Origin: Terriglobales bacterium
GTDB lineage: Bacteria; Acidobacteriota; Terriglobia; Terriglobales; Acidobacteriaceae
Length of the DNA stretch: 64,000 bases
Direction of reading: 5' to 3'
Assembly (NCBI GenBank): GCA_035651995.1
Contig: DASRER010000020.1
Coordinates: 248,001 to 312,000, forward strand
Shown: positions 22,240-30,489 of the stretch, one piece after another
How the letters are laid out: each line of letters opens with the position of its first letter
Position numbering within the stretch: position 1 is the stretch's first letter
The notes under the pieces: model-generated
Told to the model about the DNA's origin: nothing
The model's input: only the letters and a program-made list of their open reading frames with translations
The model's database searches: none
Made by a program: the position numbers and the translations under genes

Positions 22240-22287
22240 CCCCACGTTAGCGCCGAAAAGCAGGGCGCGAACGTGGGGGTCCTTTTT
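22240..22287 (+). terminator. Rho-independent terminator after the lipoprotein gene
   Basis: CCCCACGTTAGCGC (22240-22253) pairs with GCGCGAACGTGGGG (22265-22278); five T residues at 22283-22287 follow. It lies immediately before the next gene's ATG, leaving almost no leader for that gene. Confidence 0.85.
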
Positions 22288-22294
22288 CGTTCGC

Positions 22295-22975
22295 ATGGCT
22301 GCAAAAACTGTTTTCGTCGCCGGCGGCAGCGGGTACATGGGCCGCCGGATGATCGCGCGGCTGTTGGAGCGCGGGCATACCGTGCGGGCGATGGCGCGGC
22401 GCGGATCGGAGTCGCGGCTGCCGGTGGGATGTGACGCGGTGATCGGCGACGCGCTGCGCGGCGAGTCATACGATGGCGTACTGCGCGCGGGCGAAACCTT
22501 CGTCCACCTGGTGGGCGTGGCGCACCCCGGTCCGGCGAAGGCGGCTGAGTTCAAGACGATTGACCTGGCTTCCATACAGGCGTCGGCGCCGGCGGCGGCG
22601 CGCGCCGGGATCACGCATTTCGTTTACGTGAGCGTGGGACAGCCAGCGCCGGTGATGAAGGCGTACCAGGCGGTGCGGGCGGAAGGCGAGCGGCTGCTGC
22701 GCGAGTCGGGGATGAACTGCACCGTGCTGCGGCCGTGGTACGTGCTTGGACCAGGGCATCGCTGGCCTTACGCGCTGCTGCCGTTCTACTGGATCTGCGA
22801 GCGGCTCCCGGCAACGCGCGAGGGCGCGCGGCGGCTCGGGCTGGTCACGCTGGACGAGATGGTGGGGGCGCTGGTGCATGCGGTGGAGAATCCGGCGCGC
22901 GGCTTCGAAGTCTTTCCTGTGCCCGCGATCCGGGCCAACGGCAGAAAAATGCTTCCCGCGGATTCACGCCGATGA
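22295..22975 (+). CDS. NAD(P)-binding atypical short-chain dehydrogenase (NmrA/NDUFA9-like)
   Basis: The 226-residue protein has the nucleotide-binding start KTVFVAGGSGYMGRRMIARLL (residues about 4-24) and the family's VYVSVGQPAPVMKAYQAV region, where atypical SDRs lack a clear YxxxK catalytic pair. The substrate segment NCTVLRPWYVLGPGHRWP follows. Members act as reductases, regulatory NAD(P)H sensors or complex I assembly factors; the role here is open. The last 10-15 residues (ANGRKMLPADSRR) overlap a CGCGGATTCACGCCGATGAACGCGGAT repeat, so the C-terminus may be repeat-derived. Confidence 0.82.
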   Translation: MAAKTVFVAGGSGYMGRRMIARLLERGHTVRAMARRGSESRLPVGCDAVIGDALRGESYDGVLRAGETFVHLVGVAHPGPAKAAEFKTIDLASIQASAPAAARAGITHFVYVSVGQPAPVMKAYQAVRAEGERLLRESGMNCTVLRPWYVLGPGHRWPYALLPFYWICERLPATREGARRLGLVTLDEMVGALVHAVENPARGFEVFPVPAIRANGRKMLPADSRR

Positions 22976-22990
22976 ACGCGGATGGCGAAA
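22955..22990. repeat. CGCGGATGAACGCGGAT word repeat
   Basis: CCGCGGATTCACG and CGATGAACGCGGATGGCG, in tandem at the 3' end of the NmrA-like gene and including its stop codon. Confidence 0.65.
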
Positions 22991-23047
22991 GAGCCGAGTA
23001 GCGCACACTGGTAATTGCGTAAGGTTTGTGCGAAGGTTTTCACTGGC

Positions 23048-23842
23048 ATGAAATATTGCCGTTTCCAAACAGACGAGGCCATTCAGTACGGAGTGGTGGA
23101 AGTGGCCGGCGGGCGCGAGATGATTACGCGAACGCTGCAGCCGCTGCCGGTGGCGAACGCGCGCGTTACCGCGCCCAACGGGGGTTTCCAGCCGGTGCCG
23201 CTGGCCGAAGCGAAGCTGCTGGCGCCGGTGGCGCCATCGAAGATCGTGTGCGTGGGGCGCAACTATCGCGAGCACGCAGCGGAACTGGGCAACGAGGTGC
23301 CGGTGGAGCTGCTCATCTTCCTGAAGCCGCCGTCGTCGATCATCGGGCCGGCGCAGCCGATACGGCGTCCGAAAATTTCACAGCGGGTGGACCACGAGGG
23401 CGAGCTGGGGGCGATCATCGGAAAGACGTGCAGCCGCCTCAGCGACGACGAGCCGGTGCGTCCGTATATCCATGGCTACACCTGCGTGAACGACGTTACG
23501 GCGCGCGATCTCCAGAAAAAAGACGGCCAGTGGACGCGCGGCAAAGGCTTTGACACGTTCTGCCCGGTCGGCCCGGTGGTTTCCACCGAGCCGGACCCGT
23601 GGGCGGGCGTGAACGTGGAAACGCGCGTGAACGGCCAGGTGCGGCAAAGCGGCAACACGCGCGACTTCATCTTCACGCTCGACCACGTGGTGCGCTACAT
23701 CTCGCGGGTGATGACGCTGTTTCCCGGAGACCTGATCTCGACCGGCACGCCGGCAGGTGTGGGTCCGCTGGCGGCCGGAGACCTGGTGGAGGTCACGGTG
23801 GAAGGCGTGGGCACCCTGAGCAACGTGGTGGTGGACGAATGA
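23048..23842 (+). CDS. Fumarylacetoacetate hydrolase family protein
   Basis: The 264-residue protein has the FAH-family core: [19 protein letters not shown] (residues about 65-83), [15 protein letters not shown] (about 92-106), the metal ligands in [13 protein letters not shown] (about 115), [15 protein letters not shown] (about 141), [13 protein letters not shown] and [12 protein letters not shown]. It fits the 2-hydroxyhepta-2,4-diene-1,7-dioate isomerase / acylpyruvase branch, which cleaves or isomerises C-C bonds of diketo acids. The exact substrate is not determinable. The ATG at 23048 was chosen because family sequence begins at KYCRF. It stands alone. Confidence 0.9.
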   Translation: MKYCRFQTDEAIQYGVVEVAGGREMITRTLQPLPVANARVTAPNGGFQPVPLAEAKLLAPVAPSKIVCVGRNYREHAAELGNEVPVELLIFLKPPSSIIGPAQPIRRPKISQRVDHEGELGAIIGKTCSRLSDDEPVRPYIHGYTCVNDVTARDLQKKDGQWTRGKGFDTFCPVGPVVSTEPDPWAGVNVETRVNGQVRQSGNTRDFIFTLDHVVRYISRVMTLFPGDLISTGTPAGVGPLAAGDLVEVTVEGVGTLSNVVVDE

Positions 23843-23849
23843 ATCGACT

Positions 23850-23985
23850 GCAGAATGGCCGAAGGGCGGAATTGCCGAATTGAAAACCTGCGGAGGGACG
23901 CGGATGGGCTTCGGCAGCTCAGTCCCAAGGGTTTCAATTCGGCACGACGGCAGTTCGGCAATTCCGCAGCCGGTTTAGGGTTTCC
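23850..23985. repeat. AATTGCCGAATTG word repeat, inverted pair
   Basis: Left GGAATTGCCGAATTGAAAACC; right GGGTTTCAATTCGG and GCAGTTCGGCAATTCC. The two arms pair across about 60 bases. A short CGGAGGGACGCGGAT word lies in the loop. Confidence 0.75.
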
Positions 23986-24042
23986 GCCGTATCCCCGGCG
24001 TCGGACTTCCTGGTGTAAGCTCGAAGCACTTCGCCACGCGGT

Positions 24043-24435
24043 ATGACTTCACTTCGTCTTTACAGTCTGGTCCTGGCCGGCGGCGCGGGCACTGCCTACG
24101 CCGCGTGGTGGTGGATGCGCCGCAACCGCAAATCGCCGGAGGACCGCGAGCGCGAGCGGCGCGTGTGGATCAGCACGGTGGGACGCATTACCGACGGCAC
24201 CGTGACCGACGTGCACGAGATGACGCCCAACGGCCACGGCACCATCCAACTCATCCTCTACAAGTACGACGTGGCGGGCGTTTCCTACGAAGCCTCTCAG
24301 GACATCACGCACCTGCGGCAGTTTCTCGACCTGCACTCCTGCCGGCTGGGTCTGCCCACGTCGGTGAAGTACGATCCGCACAATCCGGGGAATTCGATCG
24401 TGATCGCGGAAGGCTGGATTGGACTGCGGCGGTGA
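24043..24435 (+). CDS. Membrane-anchored hypothetical protein (DUF3592-like)
   Basis: The 130-residue protein has one N-terminal membrane helix (YSLVLAGGAGTAYAAWWWM), a basic stop-transfer stretch and a small cytosolic beta domain (GRITDGTVTDVHEM, IQLILYKYDVAGVSYEAS, PTSVKYDPHNPGNSIV). The last two segments resemble DUF3592, where a SmpA-like beta domain reads Y-V-x-G-x-x-Y. Function unknown. It is a single-gene unit between repeats. Confidence 0.7.
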   Translation: MTSLRLYSLVLAGGAGTAYAAWWWMRRNRKSPEDRERERRVWISTVGRITDGTVTDVHEMTPNGHGTIQLILYKYDVAGVSYEASQDITHLRQFLDLHSCRLGLPTSVKYDPHNPGNSIVIAEGWIGLRR

Positions 24436-24437
24436 GA

Positions 24438-24500
24438 CTACACCGCAGAGGGGCAGAGAAAACAAGGCTCACCGCGGATAAACACCGATGACACGGATTC
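24438..24500. repeat. CACCGCAGAGGGGCAGAG and CACCGCGGATAAACACCGATG words
   Basis: Two words from different families in tandem, between convergent genes. Confidence 0.65.
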
Positions 24501-24530
24501 TCCCGTAGTGCGTGGCGCGTGTTTCTTCGC

Positions 24531-24875
24531 CTACTGGAAGGCGGCGAGGGCGGCGGCGTCGGTGGGGCGGACGTCGAAGATCTTGTAGATCTGCGTGACC
24601 TGGACCAGTTCCTGGACCTTGCGGGTGAGCGAGGAAAGCTTGATGTCGCCGCCTTCGCGGCGGACGGCGGTGAGCGCGCGGGCCATTTCGCCGAGGCCGG
24701 AGCTGTCGATGTAGCTGACGCCGCCCAGGCTCAGCACTACCTTGTTTTCGCCGCGCTTGAGGTGTTCGACCACGCGGTCGTAAAGACCGCTGCCGCTTTC
24801 GCCGAGGATGAGGCGGCCGGTCACTTCCAGCACGATGACGCCATTCTCCTGGCGCGTGTTGAACTGGACGCTCAT
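24531..24875 (-). CDS. STAS-domain anti-anti-sigma factor
   Basis: The 114-residue protein is a single STAS domain of the SpoIIAA/RsbV type: VIVLEVTGRLILGES (residues about 13-27), KVVLSLGGVSYIDSSGLGEM (about 45-64) with the phosphorylatable serine in DSSGLG, and a C-terminal helix. Family members bind anti-sigma kinases when unphosphorylated and so free a sigma factor. No kinase or sigma gene is adjacent, so the partner is elsewhere. It is divergent from ccdA. Confidence 0.92.
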   Translation of the reverse strand: MSVQFNTRQENGVIVLEVTGRLILGESGSGLYDRVVEHLKRGENKVVLSLGGVSYIDSSGLGEMARALTAVRREGGDIKLSSLTRKVQELVQVTQIYKIFDVRPTDAAALAAFQ

Positions 24876-25074
24876 CCGCTTGTTGATTTCGCCAGCATTG
24901 GCGCGGGTTCGATGCTAGTCCCAGGTTGCGGGAGTGTCAATCAATTGGCCTGTTCGTCCCAGCGGGCCGAACTTTCCGCAACTTTGGCGGCGCGCGGCGA
25001 ATCCAGATGGTGGCGACGCGGAAGCCCATGCACCCTCGCGGGGAACACGGGAGGGAGGGCGGCGCCAGCGTTGC

Positions 25075-25080
25075 TACAAT
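25075..25080 (+). promoter_or_regulatory. -10 box of the thiol-redox operon
   Basis: TACAAT preceded by TTGC, 11 bases before the ccdA ATG, predicting a very short leader. Confidence 0.45.
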
Positions 25081-25091
25081 AGAACATCACG

Positions 25092-25817
25092 ATGACATCA
25101 CTGCCGCTGCCCATTGCCGCGTTCGTCGCCGGACTGCTGTCGTTTCTCTCGCCGTGCGTGCTGCCGCTGGTGCCGGGGTATGTTTCGCTGATCTCAGGCA
25201 CGGGCGTGGACGAATTGCGCGCCGCCGAGCAGCAGCACCTGTTCCGGCGGGTGATGCTGAACTCCATTACGTTCATCCTGGGCTTCAGCATCGTGTTCAT
25301 CTCGCTGGGCGCGGTGGCAACCGGGATTGGGCAGGCGACGCGCTCGTACTATCCCCTGCTGACGCGGCTGGCGGGCGTGGTCATCATCATTTTCGGCCTG
25401 CACCTGACGGGTCTGCTGAAGATCAAGGCGCTGTACGCGGACAAGCGCCTGCACGAGGTGAAGGGCGGCAGCACCGCCTTCGGGGCGTTCGTGGTGGGAT
25501 TTGCGTTCGCCTTTGGGTGGACCCCGTGCATTGGGCCGATCCTGGCGACCATCCTGGCGTTCGCGGCATCGCAGGAGCACGTCAGCCGCGGCGTCCTGTT
25601 GCTGGCGGTGTATTCGGCCGGCCTGGCGGTGCCGTTTCTGCTGACGTCGCTGGGCATTGATCGTTTCCTGGCGTTCTATGGACGGTTTCGGCGGCACCTG
25701 CACACGGTGGAGGTTGCCAGCGGCGTGCTGCTGATCGTGATTGGCGCACTCGTGCTGACGCGGCACTTCACGGTGCTGAGCGGATACTTGTCATTCCTGA
25801 ACCGGTTCGCACTTTAA
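25092..25817 (+). CDS. ccdA: Cytochrome c biogenesis / thiol transporter CcdA
   Basis: Inner-membrane protein that moves electrons from cytoplasmic thioredoxin to the outside, keeping extracytoplasmic thiols reduced for cytochrome c maturation. The 241-residue protein has six hydrophobic segments. The two redox cysteines lie in SFLSPCVLPLVPGY (about residue 21) and FGWTPCIGPILA (about residue 144), both in the family's P-C-V/I-x-P context. It heads a group with a TlpA-like protein and a DsbD-alpha-like protein, so the three together replace the fused DsbD of other bacteria. Confidence 0.95.
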   Translation: MTSLPLPIAAFVAGLLSFLSPCVLPLVPGYVSLISGTGVDELRAAEQQHLFRRVMLNSITFILGFSIVFISLGAVATGIGQATRSYYPLLTRLAGVVIIIFGLHLTGLLKIKALYADKRLHEVKGGSTAFGAFVVGFAFAFGWTPCIGPILATILAFAASQEHVSRGVLLLAVYSAGLAVPFLLTSLGIDRFLAFYGRFRRHLHTVEVASGVLLIVIGALVLTRHFTVLSGYLSFLNRFAL

Positions 25818-25819
25818 GA

Positions 25820-25860
25820 AGCCGTTGTCGGCTTTCGGCCGCCGGCTGCCGGCCAACAAA
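25820..25860. repeat. GTCGGCTTTCGGCCGCCGGC word repeat
   Basis: GC-rich word block of the TTGGTCGTTGGCC kind between ccdA and tlpA. It can fold into short hairpins (GCCGGCTGCCGGC). Confidence 0.5.
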
Positions 25861-25889
25861 GGAAAACGTGAAAGGGAAACACGGTAATC

Positions 25890-26507
25890 ATGCGTAAGGA
25901 CCTGGTTGTGCTGATCGTCGTGGTACTGGCGGTGGGAATCATGATCACGGCGGCGGTGCGGATGGCGCGCAAGGATACTGCGCAGTTCAATGCCGGGGGC
26001 GGCAGCACGAGTCCCGCTGATCTGCGCGGCGCCATGGCGCCGGACTTCGAGCTGAAGTCGCTCGATGGGCAGCCGGTGAAGCTTTCGAGCCTGCGCGGTA
26101 AGGCGGTGCTGCTGAACTTCTGGGCCACGTGGTGCCAGCCCTGCAAGCTGGAGATGCCGTGGTTTGAAGAGCTGCACAAGCAGTACGCCGGGCAGGGCCT
26201 CGAGGTGGTGGGTGTGGCGATGGACGACGCCTCGGTGGCGGACATCCGCAAGTTCGCGCGCGATGACGTGAAGGTGAGCTACACCATCCTGATCGGCAAA
26301 GAAGCGGTGGGCCAGGCCTACGGCGGCGTACAGTTCCTGCCGACCACGTTCTATATCGACCGCAACGGCAAAGTGCTCGACCGCGTGTTCGGCATCGTGA
26401 GCCGCAAGGAAATCGAAGACAACATCAAGAAGGCGCTGGCCGTCGGGCCGGGCAACCAGGCGGCGAGCGCGGCCCCCACCGCACAGCCGGCCGCGGCGAC
26501 GAGATGA
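25890..26507 (+). CDS. TlpA-family thiol-disulfide reductase
   Basis: The 205-residue protein has an N-terminal membrane anchor (LVVLIVVVLAVGIMITAAV) and a periplasmic thioredoxin fold: APDFELKSLDGQPVKLSSLRG (about residues 49-69), the active site FWATWCQPCKLEMPW (about 75-89) with CxxC, and GVQFLPTTFYIDRNGK with the cis-Pro (about 150-160). TlpA/ResA proteins reduce apocytochrome c or copper-centre cysteines using electrons from CcdA, encoded immediately upstream. It overlaps the next gene by four bases (ATGA). Confidence 0.93.
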   Translation: MRKDLVVLIVVVLAVGIMITAAVRMARKDTAQFNAGGGSTSPADLRGAMAPDFELKSLDGQPVKLSSLRGKAVLLNFWATWCQPCKLEMPWFEELHKQYAGQGLEVVGVAMDDASVADIRKFARDDVKVSYTILIGKEAVGQAYGGVQFLPTTFYIDRNGKVLDRVFGIVSRKEIEDNIKKALAVGPGNQAASAAPTAQPAAATR

Positions 26508-27115
26508 AACGGCTGTCCATCGAGCCCGGGCGTGCAAAGGCATGGGGTTTGGCCGTGTCGCTCGTGCTGGTGTGCGTGATCGGGCGCCTGGCCGCGGGCG
26601 CGCAGGGCGACGACAAGGCCATAAGGTCGTTTTCGGCGCCGGACAATGTTCAGTTCGTTACCGCACTTCCGGTCGCGCCGATTCGCGTGGTGTCTGGAAA
26701 GCCGGCGAAGATCACGTTCCGTTTCAAGGTGGAGCCGGGGAAGCACATCAATTCCAACATGCCGCGCGGCGAATACCTGATCGCCACCAAGCTGCGGCTG
26801 AATCCGCCGACCGACGTAGGCATTGGGCAGATCGCCTATCCGGCCGGGCGCGACATGAGCTTTCAGTTCGCGCCGAAAGAGATCCTCAGCGTATACACCG
26901 GCGAATTCTCCATCGGTGCGGTGGTGAGCTCCACGCGCAGGGCGGCGCCCGGCACGTTCCGCGTGCACGGTGACCTGGTTTACCAGGCGTGCGACGATCG
27001 CGCCTGCTTCCCTCCCAAGAAACTTCCCATCGCGTTCGATGTCCGGGTGGACCGCGCGCCGCGCCAGGCTGCGCCGCAGAGAAATCCGGCGCAGAGCCCG
27101 CACGTACATCGGTAA
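26504..27115 (+). CDS. DsbD N-terminal-like (alpha) domain protein
   Basis: The 203-residue protein has a signal-like segment (GLAVSLVLVCVIGRLAAGAQ) and a domain resembling the periplasmic alpha domain of DsbD: VVSGKPAKITFRFKVEPGKHIN (about residues 63-84), YPAGRDMSFQFAPKEILSVY and the C-terminal LVYQACDDRACFPPKKLPI. The two cysteines of that QACDDRACFPP motif (about residues 164-169) are the pair that accepts electrons in DsbD. Its ATG overlaps the tlpA stop, so translation is probably coupled. It is likely a terminal reductase of the CcdA-TlpA route. Confidence 0.85.
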   Translation: MKRLSIEPGRAKAWGLAVSLVLVCVIGRLAAGAQGDDKAIRSFSAPDNVQFVTALPVAPIRVVSGKPAKITFRFKVEPGKHINSNMPRGEYLIATKLRLNPPTDVGIGQIAYPAGRDMSFQFAPKEILSVYTGEFSIGAVVSSTRRAAPGTFRVHGDLVYQACDDRACFPPKKLPIAFDVRVDRAPRQAAPQRNPAQSPHVHR

Positions 27116-27117
27116 GG

Positions 27118-27200
27118 CCAAGTGTGATCTGTTATTTGTGATCGGCGATGTGCGCGAGCTGAGAGGAAATCACAAATGACCAATCACAAATCACAAATAG
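27118..27200. repeat. CAAATCACAAATGACCAATCAC word repeat, inverted pair
   Basis: Left arm GTGATCTGTTATTTGTGATCGG; right arm GGAAATCACAAATGACC and AATCACAAATCACAAATAG. The block lies between convergent genes and may form a hairpin. Confidence 0.75.
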
Positions 27201-27201
27201 C

Positions 27202-27591
27202 TCATTCCTGCTTCATCTGCATCGTTTCGTCCACGCTGATGCTGCGCGGCACCCCTTCGGCGGCGCCGGTCAGGGTGGCGATCACGCGGAAGCCGGTGTC
27301 GCTGGTCTCGACCGAGTAGGTGTAGGGGCCGCGGCCGCTGCCCTGCATGCTGATGTCACCGTTGGAGCGCAGGTCGTCGAGCGAAACGTACTTGCCATCG
27401 CTGGCATAGTGGCGGCGCTCGGCCTGCGCGATGGCGTTGAGGTCGTTTTTCACGCCGACAAGGTCAATCGTGGCGCGTGGACTGGCGGCGGCATTGCCGC
27501 CTGGTGACGCGCTGCTCCCCTGTTTGGTGTAGATCCAGAAGCCGATTGCGGCGACGATGATGATGCTGATGAAGCCGATGGCGCGTCCCAT
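27202..27591 (-). CDS. Membrane-anchored pilin-like protein
   Basis: The 129-residue protein has one N-terminal hydrophobic helix (AIGFISIIIVAAIGFWIYT) followed by an Ala/Ser/Gly linker and a small domain with the pattern AIAQAERRHYASDGKYVSLDDL. This resembles the alpha1-C and beta region of type IV pilin-like proteins (A-x-E-x-x-Y...G-x-Y-x-S-L-x-x-L). The usual prepilin cleavage motif before the helix is not evident. The ATG at 27591 is preceded by GGGAGGG about 6 bases away; a longer frame upstream runs into repeat DNA. The role in a pilus or secretion system is unproven. Confidence 0.7.
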   Translation of the reverse strand: MGRAIGFISIIIVAAIGFWIYTKQGSSASPGGNAAASPRATIDLVGVKNDLNAIAQAERRHYASDGKYVSLDDLRSNGDISMQGSGRGPYTYSVETSDTGFRVIATLTGAAEGVPRSISVDETMQMKQE

Positions 27592-27611
27592 GCAAACCCT
27601 CCCTGTTTGGG

Positions 27612-27752
27612 CTGCATTGTAGGACGGCAGTTGGCGCTTAGCACTCGGCATTTGGCCCGTGAAGTCAATGCGGACTCACGGAAGCAAATACCACCGAGCT
27701 GGACGGCCAAGTGTTGACCGCCAAGTGCCATCGGCCAACCGGTGACGGCGGC
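27612..27752. repeat. GCAGTTGGC / CACTCGGCATTTGGC word repeats
   Basis: Left: GCAGTTGGCGCTTAGCACTCGGCATTTGGC. Right: CGGCCAAGTGTTGACCGCCAAGTGCCATCGGCC. The arms are partly complementary and fill the space between two minus-strand genes. Confidence 0.65.
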
Positions 27753-27757
27753 GGTCT

Positions 27758-29215
27758 TCATTGAGTTGGAAGTGAAGTTGCGGCGCGCAGGCGCGTGACG
27801 GTGCGCTCTCGGCCGAGCGCGGCCATGACGGCGAACAGGCTGGGCGCGACGGCTTGTCCGGTGAGCGCGACGCGGGCGCCGTTGATGAGCGCGCCGGCCT
27901 TGACGTTTTTCTCCGCGGCGAAATCGCGCAGCGTCTTCTCGGCCTGCTCTTCGGTGAAACCATCGGTGGTGGCGCCGTAGCGGGCCGCGAGTTCGGCAAG
28001 CATCTGCCGGACGGAGTCTTCCTTCAAGAACTTTGCTATGGCGGCAGTGTCGGGCTCGAACTGATCGTAGAAATAGGCGCGGAACGAGCCGGCGAAGTCT
28101 TTCAGGCTGCGGGCGCGCGGCTTCAGCAGGTCAATGGTGCGCAGGATCCATTCGCGATCGCGCTCAGGGGCGGGCAGACCCGCGTTGCGCCACTCGTCTT
28201 CTATCAGTGGAAGCAGTTTTTCCGCGGGATGAGCGCGGATGTACTCGGCGTTGAACCAGTCGAGCTTGGCGCGATCGAAGACGGCGTTGGCGCGCGAGAT
28301 GCCGTCGAGCGCGAAGAGCGCGATGAGTTCGTCGTCGCGCAGGATTTCGCGCGAGGCGTCGGGCGGAGTCCAGCCCAACAGCGCCAGGAAGTTGCGGAAC
28401 GCCTGGGGCACGATTCCCTCGTCGCGATAGGCCATCACGCTGGTCGCTCCGTGGCGCTTGCTGAGGCGCGTTTTATCAGGGCCGAGAATGAGCGGCACGT
28501 GCGCGAACCCGGGCAGCGGCGCGCCCAGGGCCTGGTACAGCAGCACCTGCTTGGGCGTGTTGGAAAGGTGGTCGGCGCCGCGGATGATGTGCGTCATGCG
28601 CATGTCGAGGTCGTCGGTGACGACGCTCAGGTGGTAGGTCGGGACGCCGTCGGAGCGCAGGAGCACGAAGTCCTCCAGTTCCGTGTTGGCGAACTCGACG
28701 CGGCCGAAAACGGCGTCGTCGAAAGCGGTGGAGCCGGATGGCGGCACCGCGAAACGAATTGCCGCGGGTTCGCCGGCCGCGAGGCGGCGCTCGGCTTCCT
28801 CGGGCGCAATCCTGCGGCACACGCCTTCGTATTTCGGGGGACGTCCTTCGGCCTGCGCGGCGGCGCGGCGCGTTTCGATCTGCTCCCTGGTGCAGAAGCA
28901 GTAGTAGGCGTGGCCGGAGGCGACCAGACGGCGCGCGGCTTCCTGATATTTCTCCAGGCGCTGCGACTGGAAAAACGGTCCTTCGTCCCAGTCGAGGCCG
29001 AGCCAGCGCATGCCGACCAGGATTCCCTCCACCATCTCCTGCGTGGAGCGCTCCCTGTCGGTGTCTTCGATGCGCAGGATGAAGGTGCCGCCGGCGTGCC
29101 GGGCGAACAGCCAGTTGAACAGCGCGGTGCGCGCGCCGCCCACGTGGAGGTATCCGGTGGGCGATGGCGCGAAGCGGACGCGAACGGGGCTGCTGCCGGT
29201 TGATTGCGAGGACAT
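27758..29215 (-). CDS. gltX: Glutamyl-tRNA synthetase
   Basis: Class I aminoacyl-tRNA synthetase charging tRNA-Glu, and supplying the substrate for the C5 heme route in which hemL acts. The 485-residue protein has RFAPSPTGYLHVGGARTALF (residues about 14-33) with its HVGG version of HIGH, the FILRIEDTDRERS segment (about 46-58), DDLDMRMTHIIRGADHLSNT (about 200) and KTRLSKRHGATSV (about 250) with the KMSKS equivalent KLSKR. A complete anticodon-binding domain follows. The ATG at 29215 gives the normal N-terminus. Confidence 0.97.
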   Translation of the reverse strand: MSSQSTGSSPVRVRFAPSPTGYLHVGGARTALFNWLFARHAGGTFILRIEDTDRERSTQEMVEGILVGMRWLGLDWDEGPFFQSQRLEKYQEAARRLVASGHAYYCFCTREQIETRRAAAQAEGRPPKYEGVCRRIAPEEAERRLAAGEPAAIRFAVPPSGSTAFDDAVFGRVEFANTELEDFVLLRSDGVPTYHLSVVTDDLDMRMTHIIRGADHLSNTPKQVLLYQALGAPLPGFAHVPLILGPDKTRLSKRHGATSVMAYRDEGIVPQAFRNFLALLGWTPPDASREILRDDELIALFALDGISRANAVFDRAKLDWFNAEYIRAHPAEKLLPLIEDEWRNAGLPAPERDREWILRTIDLLKPRARSLKDFAGSFRAYFYDQFEPDTAAIAKFLKEDSVRQMLAELAARYGATTDGFTEEQAEKTLRDFAAEKNVKAGALINGARVALTGQAVAPSLFAVMAALGRERTVTRLRAATSLPTQ

Positions 29216-29302
29216 AAACCGAAACTTTGATGGTAACGGGCGCGGGAAAATGCGGCAACCTCGCCCGCCCGCGTGTCACCGGGCGGCGCGCGGCGTACTC
29301 TC

Positions 29303-29776
29303 ATGACTGTGCAGACCCTCGGCATCGCGCGCGACGCCGGCCGTGAGCCCCCGCCAATGGGAATCAGGCTGATTGCGTTGCTGAGTGCGGCGCTGGCGCT
29401 GTATCTCGCCGCGACGGGCGCGCTGTTGTGGGCCGGCAGGATTTGGTTCTCCTGGGGCGCGCCGCTGCTGTTCACCATGGAGGTCGCCGGGCCGGGAGCG
29501 TTCTTTGCCGGCGGCGCGATGTACGGCGTGAATGCTTATGGACTGTTCAGGCGGCGGAACTGGGCCCGGCGCCTGACCTTTGTGCTGGCCCTGGCGGGCG
29601 CGGTGATGGCGATTCCCGACGTTTCGGCCGCAGTGGCGTATGTGCAGCTGTGGCGAATCGTGCGCACCGGCGGAGCGCTGATCGCACGCGTGGTGGTGAT
29701 CTGGTATCTGTCGCAGGAGGGCACGCGGGACGCGTTTGGTCCGGCTCAGGGCGAGCAGGCCACGCGGAACCCATAA
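29303..29776 (+). CDS. Hypothetical four-helix membrane protein
   Basis: The 157-residue protein has about four hydrophobic segments: IRLIALLSAALALYLAATGAL, a middle segment around LLFTMEVAGPGAFFAGGAM, LTFVLALAGAVMAIPDVSAAV and GALIARVVVIWYLSQ. It is of the small polytopic type common in soil bacteria; no family recognised. The ATG at 29303 lies just after the gltX divergent region. Its 3' end overlaps the convergent SUMF1-like gene by 31 bases. Confidence 0.65.
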   Translation: MTVQTLGIARDAGREPPPMGIRLIALLSAALALYLAATGALLWAGRIWFSWGAPLLFTMEVAGPGAFFAGGAMYGVNAYGLFRRRNWARRLTFVLALAGAVMAIPDVSAAVAYVQLWRIVRTGGALIARVVVIWYLSQEGTRDAFGPAQGEQATRNP

Positions 29777-30489
29777 TCCGCGTAGTGAAAGTCTGGCGGG
29801 ATACTCGAACGCGCGGCGCAGCGTGAAATCTTCACGTGATGTCGCCAGGAACCGCCGCGGGATGAGCGGCGTTCGCCGCTCGCAGGTCCCTGCGGGTTTC
29901 GTTCGGGGGAGTCGGCGTAGTAGTCCGGCGCGAACCAGTCCTTGCACCATTCGTGCACGTTCTCGCACATGTCAAACAGGGCGTAGGCATTGGGCGGCGC
30001 GGTCGCCACCTGCTCAGGGCCATGCAGCCAGCGAGCGGAATAGTTGGGGCGCGATTGCGCCGGTTCGTTGCCCCAGGGAAACAGCTTCGACTCGCTGCCT
30101 CCGCGTGCAGCGCGCTCCCACTCTGCTTCCGTGGGCAGGCGGAAGTTGCGTCCGGTTTGCGCGCTCAGCCAATCGCAGTAAGCGACGGCTTCGAACCACG
30201 ACACGGCGACGACGGGCTGGCGCGGATTGCTGAAGTCAGGCTCGCCCCAGTGCGGCGGCGGCGGCGCGCAGGTTGCTGCCAGGAACCGCGCATACTCGCC
30301 GTTCGTGACCTGAGTGGCGGCGAGATGGAACGCGTCGACGAAGACACGGTGCGCCGGGCGTTCATTGTCGCTGACTGGGACGGCGGCACGCGCGGCTTCG
30401 GCGCCGCTGGTCCCCATCAGGAACGAGCCGGCTGGGATGGCGATGAGCTGGGGGAGAAGGGCTTCGTGGATTGTTCCGGTGGCCGTCAT
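29746..30489 (-). CDS. SUMF1/formylglycine-generating enzyme-fold protein
   Basis: The 247-residue protein has the SUMF1 fold start LIAIPAGSFLMGTS (residues about 15-28), the ERPAHRVFVDAFHLAATQVTN block (about 42-62), PVVAVSWFEAVAYCDWLSAQ (about 90-109), LPTEAEWERAARGG, a GNVWEW-like DMCENVHEWCKDW segment, and the end SRGGSWRHHVKISRCAARS...YGFRVA. In true formylglycine-generating enzymes two cysteines near that last segment bind copper and the substrate; here only the second (SRCAAR) is retained. It is therefore more likely a non-catalytic member, as in many bacterial ligand-binding or activating SUMF1 proteins. The ATG at 30489 is the last plausible start before the conserved fold. Confidence 0.85.
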   Translation of the reverse strand: MTATGTIHEALLPQLIAIPAGSFLMGTSGAEAARAAVPVSDNERPAHRVFVDAFHLAATQVTNGEYARFLAATCAPPPPHWGEPDFSNPRQPVVAVSWFEAVAYCDWLSAQTGRNFRLPTEAEWERAARGGSESKLFPWGNEPAQSRPNYSARWLHGPEQVATAPPNAYALFDMCENVHEWCKDWFAPDYYADSPERNPQGPASGERRSSRGGSWRHHVKISRCAARSSIPPDFHYADYGFRVACSP

